Source of the DNA: CAYHPR01 sp964358895
GTDB lineage: Archaea > Micrarchaeota > Micrarchaeia > CABMEP01
DNA: 64,000 bases
Direction: 5' to 3'
Assembly: GCA_964358895.1 (NCBI GenBank)
Contig: CAYHPR010000003.1
Location: 26,270-90,269 of the forward strand
Shown here: positions 59,902 through 64,000 of the stretch, piece after piece
Layout: each line of letters begins with the position of its first letter
How positions within the stretch are numbered: position 1 is the first letter of the stretch
Translations under genes and position numbers: made by a program
Notes under the pieces: model-generated
What the model saw: the letters and a program-made list of their open reading frames with translations, nothing else
The model's database searches: none
What the model was told of the DNA's origin: nothing

Positions 59902-60915
59902 ATGAAGTCAACAAAAAGTGTGTTTTTCCTTTCAATTATAATTGTGTTGCTGTTGCCATTAGCTTACGCGCAATTCAGGGTTGAATTATCTGAAGAGAAC
60001 ATAACTGGCCTTACAACTGAAACCAAGCAGACTACGAAAGTAACTATATTTAATGAAGGTGAAGTTGCCTTATGGTGCAGTTATAATATTCAAGGCGTAG
60101 ATGAAACCCTGACGGCAGGATTAAGTCCAGGATCAAGCTCAGGAGTTAACATAAAATTTACTGTTCCGGAGGATTGCAGAGAGCCTTGTGCTATACCCGT
60201 TCACGTGTCCTGTTACAATAGAGATACTGGCGAGTTGGTAGGGGAGACTGATGTGTCGTTTGATCTTTATGGGATACAAGTTGAAAGTACATTTACACGT
60301 TTAAGTCGCCTATTTATTTTACTTTTAATCTTAGGAATTTTTGTAGGATTTATTTTTGGTATATGGAAAGTCGTAGGAAATTTAACCAAGAAAGGTGTGG
60401 CGGCTGGTGAAAAAGTTGTTGATCAGGAACCAGGAAAAAGGAAGCTTTCGGCAATTATGTTTACAGATATGAAGGGATACAGTAAGGAAATGGGTGCAGA
60501 TGAAGAAAAGACACTCAAAAAGGTTTGGAGATACGAAAAAGCAATGAGACAAGTAATAAAGGAACATGAAGGTAGAGTTGTCAAGACTATTGGCGATGCC
60601 ATAATGGGAGATTTTGATTCTGCAGTTAACGCAGTGAGGGCGGCTGTGGAAATACAACAGCTTTTGGCAAAGGAAGAAATAAAGATAAGAATCGGTATCC
60701 ACTTAGGAGACGTCATTCACAAAGGTGGCGATATCTTCGGTGATGGAGTTAACATCGCAAGTAGGATCGAGTCGATATGTGAGCCAGGTAAAATATACAT
60801 TTCAGAAGACGTCTACAATCAGGTCAGAGATAAAATAAAAGCGGATTTTGAGAATTTAGGTGTTAAGCCTTTGAAGAATATAGACAGACCACCTAAAGTT
60901 TTCAGAATAAAATAA
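59902..60915 (+). CDS. Transmembrane class III adenylate cyclase with outer beta-sandwich domain
   Basis: A 337-residue receptor-like protein. Signal peptide 1-23; outer Ig-like domain 25-125 with four Cys; membrane helix about 137-158; class III cyclase domain 181-337. In the cyclase: metal Asp189 ('FTDMKGYS') and Asp232 ('KTIGDAIMGDF'), Lys228 and Asp277 ('GGDIFGDGVN') at the two adenine-selecting positions, Asn284 and Arg288 ('VNIASR') at the transition-state positions. All are canonical, so it should make cAMP as a homodimer. Class III cyclases are rare in archaea. No cAMP receptor or phosphodiesterase gene is seen in the window. Confidence 0.9.
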   Translation: MKSTKSVFFLSIIIVLLLPLAYAQFRVELSEENITGLTTETKQTTKVTIFNEGEVALWCSYNIQGVDETLTAGLSPGSSSGVNIKFTVPEDCREPCAIPVHVSCYNRDTGELVGETDVSFDLYGIQVESTFTRLSRLFILLLILGIFVGFIFGIWKVVGNLTKKGVAAGEKVVDQEPGKRKLSAIMFTDMKGYSKEMGADEEKTLKKVWRYEKAMRQVIKEHEGRVVKTIGDAIMGDFDSAVNAVRAAVEIQQLLAKEEIKIRIGIHLGDVIHKGGDIFGDGVNIASRIESICEPGKIYISEDVYNQVRDKIKADFENLGVKPLKNIDRPPKVFRIK

Positions 60916-60951
60916 TTGTTAAAAATCGAAGACAAAGTCCATCAAATATTT

Positions 60952-61152
60952 ATGAAAATTACAGTTAAAGTAATTCCTAATTCAAGAAATGATGAGATAA
61001 AAGAAGGAGACTCGTTAGTTGTCAGAGTTAAGGATCCACCTGAGAAAAATAAGGCAAATAAAAAAGTTATTAAACTTCTATCAGATCATTTCGGCCATCC
61101 TATACGAATAGTCTCAGGTTTTACATCTAAGAAAAAGGTTATAGAATTATAA
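60952..61152 (+). CDS. DUF167 (YggU-like) protein
   Basis: A 66-residue protein: 'ITVKVIPNSRNDEI' and 'VRVKDPPEKNKANKKVIKLLSDHFG' followed by 'IRIVSGFTSKKKVIEL', the full DUF167 pattern (PNSR, PPEKNKAN, SG..S..K). The function of the family is not known. ATG 60952 gives the usual length; the frame opens upstream at 60916 directly after the cyclase stop. It may be co-transcribed with the cyclase. Confidence 0.88.
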   Translation: MKITVKVIPNSRNDEIKEGDSLVVRVKDPPEKNKANKKVIKLLSDHFGHPIRIVSGFTSKKKVIEL

Positions 61153-61195
61153 AAAATCTGATTTGGTTCCGTTCCAGTAAACTTTAAAGTATGAG

Positions 61196-61204
61196 CTATA
61201 AATA
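61196..61204 (+). promoter_or_regulatory. TATA box of the SOD gene
   Basis: CTATAAATA lies about 34 bases before ATG 61234 with a G-rich AAGGGGGGAT motif between, so a very short leader with a ribosome binding site is possible. Confidence 0.45.
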
Positions 61205-61233
61205 TTTATTATCATTTAGTAAGGGGGGATCGT

Positions 61234-61818
61234 ATGTACGAAGCAAAAAACTTTGATAGACTTTTAGGGTTGAGCGGTTTCAGCGATCAATTGCTGAAAA
61301 ATCATTTTACTTTATACCAAGGTTATGTTACTAATACAAACAAGTTGGCAGACTCACTTTCAGGAATGGCAAAGGAAGGAAAGACAGGAACTCCAGAATA
61401 TGCTGAACTCAAGAGACGTTTCGGCTGGGAATTCAATGGCATGCGCCTCCATGAGCTTTACTTTGAAAATATGCTCAAAGGAGGATCGATGGTGGACAAG
61501 AACAGTGAGCTGGCAGAGAAACTCGCGTTGTCATTTGGTTCTTTTGAAAACTGGGAGAAAGATTTCAGATCAACTGGTGCAATGAGAGGAATAGGTTGGA
61601 CAATTTTATATCACGATCCTATAGCTGACAAGTTGTTCAATGTCTGGGTTAATGAACACGACATAGGGCATCTTGCAGGTTGCATTCCTTTGTTGATCCT
61701 TGATGTATTTGAGCATGCGTATATGTTGGATTATGGACTGAAACGTGCTGATTATATCGATGCGTTCTTTAAAGCAATTAACTGGCCAGAAGTCAATAAT
61801 AGATTTATGAAAAAATAG
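61234..61818 (+). CDS. sod: Fe/Mn superoxide dismutase
   Basis: A 194-residue enzyme with metal ligands His24 ('KNHFTLYQGYV'), His73 ('MRLHELYFENM'), Asp157 and His161 ('LDVFEHAYMLDYG'). The N-terminal HHxxHH region of common SODs is reduced to a single His, and 'WTILYHDPIADKLFNVWVNEHD' is the middle domain. Fe or Mn preference cannot be told. It removes superoxide in the cytoplasm. The apparent gap that follows is an assembly artefact, so the VIT1-like gene probably starts seven bases after this stop. Confidence 0.93.
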   Translation: MYEAKNFDRLLGLSGFSDQLLKNHFTLYQGYVTNTNKLADSLSGMAKEGKTGTPEYAELKRRFGWEFNGMRLHELYFENMLKGGSMVDKNSELAEKLALSFGSFENWEKDFRSTGAMRGIGWTILYHDPIADKLFNVWVNEHDIGHLAGCIPLLILDVFEHAYMLDYGLKRADYIDAFFKAINWPEVNNRFMKK

Positions 61819-61844
61819 TGTGAGTATGAAAAATAAAAAACAGT
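61817..61844 (+). repeat. 28-base contig-end overlap, left copy
   Basis: The last 28 bases before the N run are identical to the first 28 after it (61945-61972). It includes the last bases of the SOD stop and the start of the VIT1-like gene. Confidence 0.9.
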
Positions 61845-61944
61845 NNNNNNNNNNNNNNNNNNNNNNNNNNNNNNNNNNNNNNNNNNNNNNNNNNNNNNNN
61901 NNNNNNNNNNNNNNNNNNNNNNNNNNNNNNNNNNNNNNNNNNNN
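61845..61944. other. Assembly gap of 100 N (probably no missing sequence)
   Basis: Exactly 100 N, the usual placeholder for an unknown gap. Identical 28-base flanks indicate that the two contigs overlap and that the true sequence is shorter by about 128 bases. Confidence 0.9.
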
Positions 61945-61972
61945 AGTGTGAGTATGAAAAATAAAAAACAGT
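61945..61972 (+). repeat. 28-base contig-end overlap, right copy
   Basis: Second copy of the flank at 61817-61844. Confidence 0.9.
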
Positions 61973-62649
61973 TTATACACTATCCTCATGATGACGGCAA
62001 TATCCGTGAGATAATCTTTGGTGCGGAAGACGGATTTGTCTCTACGCTCGGTCTTGTTTTAGGTATGGCAACTGCCACTAATGATAGTAGAATAGTCATA
62101 ATTGCAGGCGTGGTCTATGTTATTTCAGAGGCATTTTCAATGGGTGCCGGGACATATCTATCCTCCAAGGCTCAGAAGGAATTTTACATGTCCGAGCTCA
62201 AAAAGGAAAAGGGCGAAATAGTTAAATCACCGGAAGAAGAGAGACAGGAAGTTAGAGAAATTTACAAATCTAAGGGATTCAGTGGTAGGCTTTTGAATAC
62301 AATTGTTTCCCGTATCACTTCTAAAAAAAGTCTATGGCTTAGGGTGATGATGGAAGAAGAATTGCGAATTTTTCCTGAGAAAATCAACCCGATAAAAGAT
62401 ACTGTCGTGATGTTTATCGCATCAATCCTTTCAGGTTTTGTTCCTTTACTTCCTTTTCTTCTTCTATTACCTTCGCAAGCAGCAATCGCATCAGTTTTTG
62501 TTACTCTTGCAGCTTTATTTGTAACGGGCGCAGTTAAGGCATTATATGTTCAACTGGATTGGAAGCGAAGCGGATTGGAAATGTTAGTTGTCGGTGCTCT
62601 TGCTGCAGCAATAGGATATGTCGTCGGATCTGTCACAGGCAAGTTTTGA
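61954..62649 (+). CDS. VIT1/CCC1-family metal transporter
   Basis: A 231-residue membrane protein. 'IREIIFGAEDGFVSTLGLVLGMATAT' is the first helix of VIT1/CCC1 proteins, with 'AFSMGAGTYLSSKAQKEF' in the second, a charged cytoplasmic helix bundle with many Glu ('KSPEEERQEVREIY') that binds metal, and three C-terminal helices. The family exports Fe2+ or Mn2+ from the cytoplasm. Its pairing with an Fe/Mn SOD suggests a metal and oxidative-stress unit. ATG 61954 is preferred to GTG 61948. Confidence 0.88.
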   Translation: MKNKKQFIHYPHDDGNIREIIFGAEDGFVSTLGLVLGMATATNDSRIVIIAGVVYVISEAFSMGAGTYLSSKAQKEFYMSELKKEKGEIVKSPEEERQEVREIYKSKGFSGRLLNTIVSRITSKKSLWLRVMMEEELRIFPEKINPIKDTVVMFIASILSGFVPLLPFLLLLPSQAAIASVFVTLAALFVTGAVKALYVQLDWKRSGLEMLVVGALAAAIGYVVGSVTGKF

Positions 62650-62696
62650 ATGCTCGAAGTTATATCTATTTAAAATCTGCTTACGCAGAGGTTATT

Positions 62697-63911
62697 ATGC
62701 ATAAAATGGCCAATGCGGTTAAAATCGTATTCCTTTTTACGTTTATTTTTAGTGCTACTTTTGCTTACTGGTCAGAAAAAATAGATGTTCAGGTTATTGA
62801 TATTGCGGGAAGACCGATCAGTAATGCAGATGTAACGATCGTTTATCAATCTGTAGCCTGTAGTACGCATAGTTCTATCGTTAAAGCGACAGGAGCAGAT
62901 GGCAAGGCGCATTTCGAATTCATTAATACGATTGAGGAGACTGCAGTAACTACAAACTGCGTTGAACGTTTATATCCAATAACTGTAAATTATGCAGGCA
63001 CTTCTCGTAGTATTATTGGAGACGTTAACCGAACAGATAAACTTTACGTGGTTACATTTCCTGTTGTATACTACATGCTGAGAGTGACGGATGCGAACGA
63101 TAACCCATTATCAGACTCAATTGCACAATATGACGGTGCAACATATAGGGCGGATATCCGAGGAATAATAACTTTACCAACTCCTATTGGAATAGAGCAA
63201 AACGTCAAGGTTATCTTTGGAAATGCTATCAAAAACGTAAAAATTGTGGCAACTGCCGATTCTAGCGAGACAGTTAAACTGCCAGTTTACGATCTGAGAG
63301 TCAGAGTTTTCAACGAATTCGGTCTTAGGATTGCCGCAGTTGTCAATACAGATAATCTTACGTTGCAGGCAACCGAACTTAGTGATGCAATATTCGAAAA
63401 ATTCTCTTCAGATATAGCCAGGATTACTATAAGCGTAGATGATAAAATAAAGAAATTCGATCTGAAAGTAACTGAACAGATTTTAGACGTTTATTTTGAC
63501 CTCTCTCCTCCTTCCATTCGAGATTTTAGAGTTGAAGTTGTGGAAAGAGGCAATCTGAAGATGTCAGTAGCTGTTGTTGATGAAGGGACGTATGCAGCAG
63601 GTATCTCTGTAAATCCTCAGCTGTTATATGCTTTCGACAATGAAAATTTCACTCAAGTTCAAATGTTTCCAGTAGGAGATAACCGATTTTCTACAGTTGT
63701 TCCTTCTCACGGAGCAAATACTGATTTTAAGATAATCGCAACAGACTCGCAAAACAACAGTGCAACTTACAACAGTAGCTATCTTTTTGTTGAAGAAAAG
63801 AAGAAAGAAGAAGCTCCAGTTGTTCCAGTTTCACCAATTCATATAGTAGGTCTTATCATCTTCGTTATAGTAGTCATTTTTGTTTACCAAAAGCTCAGGG
63901 AACAATTCTAA
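62697..63911 (+). CDS. Membrane-anchored surface protein with beta-sandwich repeats
   Basis: A 404-residue protein: signal peptide 'VKIVFLFTFIFSATFAYW', three carboxypeptidase-regulatory-like or Ig-like segments ('DIAGRPISNADVTIVYQ', 'DANDNPLSDSIAQYDG', 'NEFGLRIAAVVNTDN'), a domain with 'SPPSIRDFRVEVVERGNLKMSVAVVDEG', then a Lys/Glu linker and a C-terminal membrane helix 'IHIVGLIIFVIVVIFVYQ'. It is anchored by its C terminus. ATG 62697 follows a GAGG motif; a longer frame through the VIT1-like gene is not credible. Function unknown, probably envelope structure or adhesion. Confidence 0.65.
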   Translation: MHKMANAVKIVFLFTFIFSATFAYWSEKIDVQVIDIAGRPISNADVTIVYQSVACSTHSSIVKATGADGKAHFEFINTIEETAVTTNCVERLYPITVNYAGTSRSIIGDVNRTDKLYVVTFPVVYYMLRVTDANDNPLSDSIAQYDGATYRADIRGIITLPTPIGIEQNVKVIFGNAIKNVKIVATADSSETVKLPVYDLRVRVFNEFGLRIAAVVNTDNLTLQATELSDAIFEKFSSDIARITISVDDKIKKFDLKVTEQILDVYFDLSPPSIRDFRVEVVERGNLKMSVAVVDEGTYAAGISVNPQLLYAFDNENFTQVQMFPVGDNRFSTVVPSHGANTDFKIIATDSQNNSATYNSSYLFVEEKKKEEAPVVPVSPIHIVGLIIFVIVVIFVYQKLREQF

Positions 63912-63932
63912 CTAAGAACCTACAGTTCTTAG
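63912..63932 (-). repeat. Third copy of the SBDS/prefoldin hairpin, inverted
   Basis: CTAAGAAC and GTTCTTAG form an 8-bp stem around a five-base loop right after the surface protein stop. On the minus strand it is preceded by AGGAGACG, matching the AGGAGATA flank of the two upstream-of-gene copies. On the plus strand it could act as a terminator hairpin. Confidence 0.6.
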
Positions 63933-64000
63933 CGTCTCCTAGTAAACTTTTGTAAAAAGTTTGATCAAAACTATTTCTAAAAGAAGTTTCATCAGAAAAG

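Noticed and set aside
61606..61989. Minus-strand frame running through the N run
   Set aside because: Its continuity depends on unknown bases and it is antisense to SOD.
62559..62696. Longer N terminus for the last surface protein
   Set aside because: It would overlap the VIT1-like gene and place a signal peptide in the middle; ATG 62697 starts directly before the signal peptide.

Overview
The window reads as one archaeal chromosome segment. The evidence is a contiguous archaeal block of proteasome alpha, SBDS, exosome Rrp4/Rrp41/Rrp42, ribosomal protein L37Ae, RNA polymerase subunit Rpo12 (P), KEOPS Pcc1 and prefoldin beta (about 37.2-42.2 kb), an intron-bearing tRNA-Trp without encoded CCA, TATA boxes about 25-28 bases upstream of many start codons (leaderless genes), and GGTGA-type ribosome binding sites inside operons. 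Compact spacing, low GC, many small secreted or membrane proteins, wHTH-MNT/HEPN pairs and an orphan RnfD suggest a small-genome DPANN-type archaeon. The lineage is an inference; no rRNA is present to settle it.

Layout. 0-2.5 kb: end of a secreted protein, a VapBC-like pair, a membrane protein. 2.5-24.2 kb: a very AT-rich glycan island with about ten GT2/GT4 glycosyltransferases, four GT-C type membrane enzymes, a Wzm/Wzt-like ABC exporter, an anchored GH10 enzyme, a secreted GH15 glucoamylase-like enzyme and a perfectly duplicated GT4 gene. 24.2-36 kb: more membrane glycan enzymes, two wHTH-nucleotidyltransferase/HEPN pairs on either side of a 1258-residue surface protein, a dolichol-phosphate sugar synthase-like GT2 and a flippase-like membrane protein. 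36-42.2 kb: GNAT protein, then the proteasome/exosome/translation block. 42.2-48.4 kb: a small alkyltransferase, a membrane HExxH protein, thioredoxin reductase-like protein, PadR regulator, inositol-1-phosphate synthase, an FAD oxidoreductase, an aminotransferase. 48.4-56.1 kb: an envelope redox region with a DsbA-like protein, two CcdA-type proteins, a DipZ/TlpA-like thioredoxin, an OGG1 glycosylase, RnfD-like protein and a lipoprotein with a complete CuA motif. 56.1-64 kb: small surface proteins, a DHH phosphoesterase, a HEMMH protein, tRNA-Trp, a membrane receptor with a class III adenylate cyclase domain, DUF167, Fe/Mn SOD, a VIT1-like transporter and another surface protein.

How the genes fit together: the first half builds, exports and trims surface polysaccharide or glycoprotein glycans; the middle holds core RNA turnover, ribosome maturation and proteolysis; the third quarter supplies disulfide chemistry and electron or copper handling outside the membrane. 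The best candidates for something new are: (1) a covarying hairpin set between two Shine-Dalgarno-like motifs upstream of both SBDS and prefoldin beta, with a third inverted copy at 63.9 kb; (2) the transmembrane adenylate cyclase with all canonical residues; (3) the CuA-lipoprotein/RnfD/OGG1 operon; (4) the glycan island that encodes its own GH10 and GH15 hydrolases.

The run of 100 N at 61845-61944 is probably not a real gap: its two flanks are the same 28 bases, so the contigs overlap and SOD and the VIT1-like gene are almost certainly adjacent.
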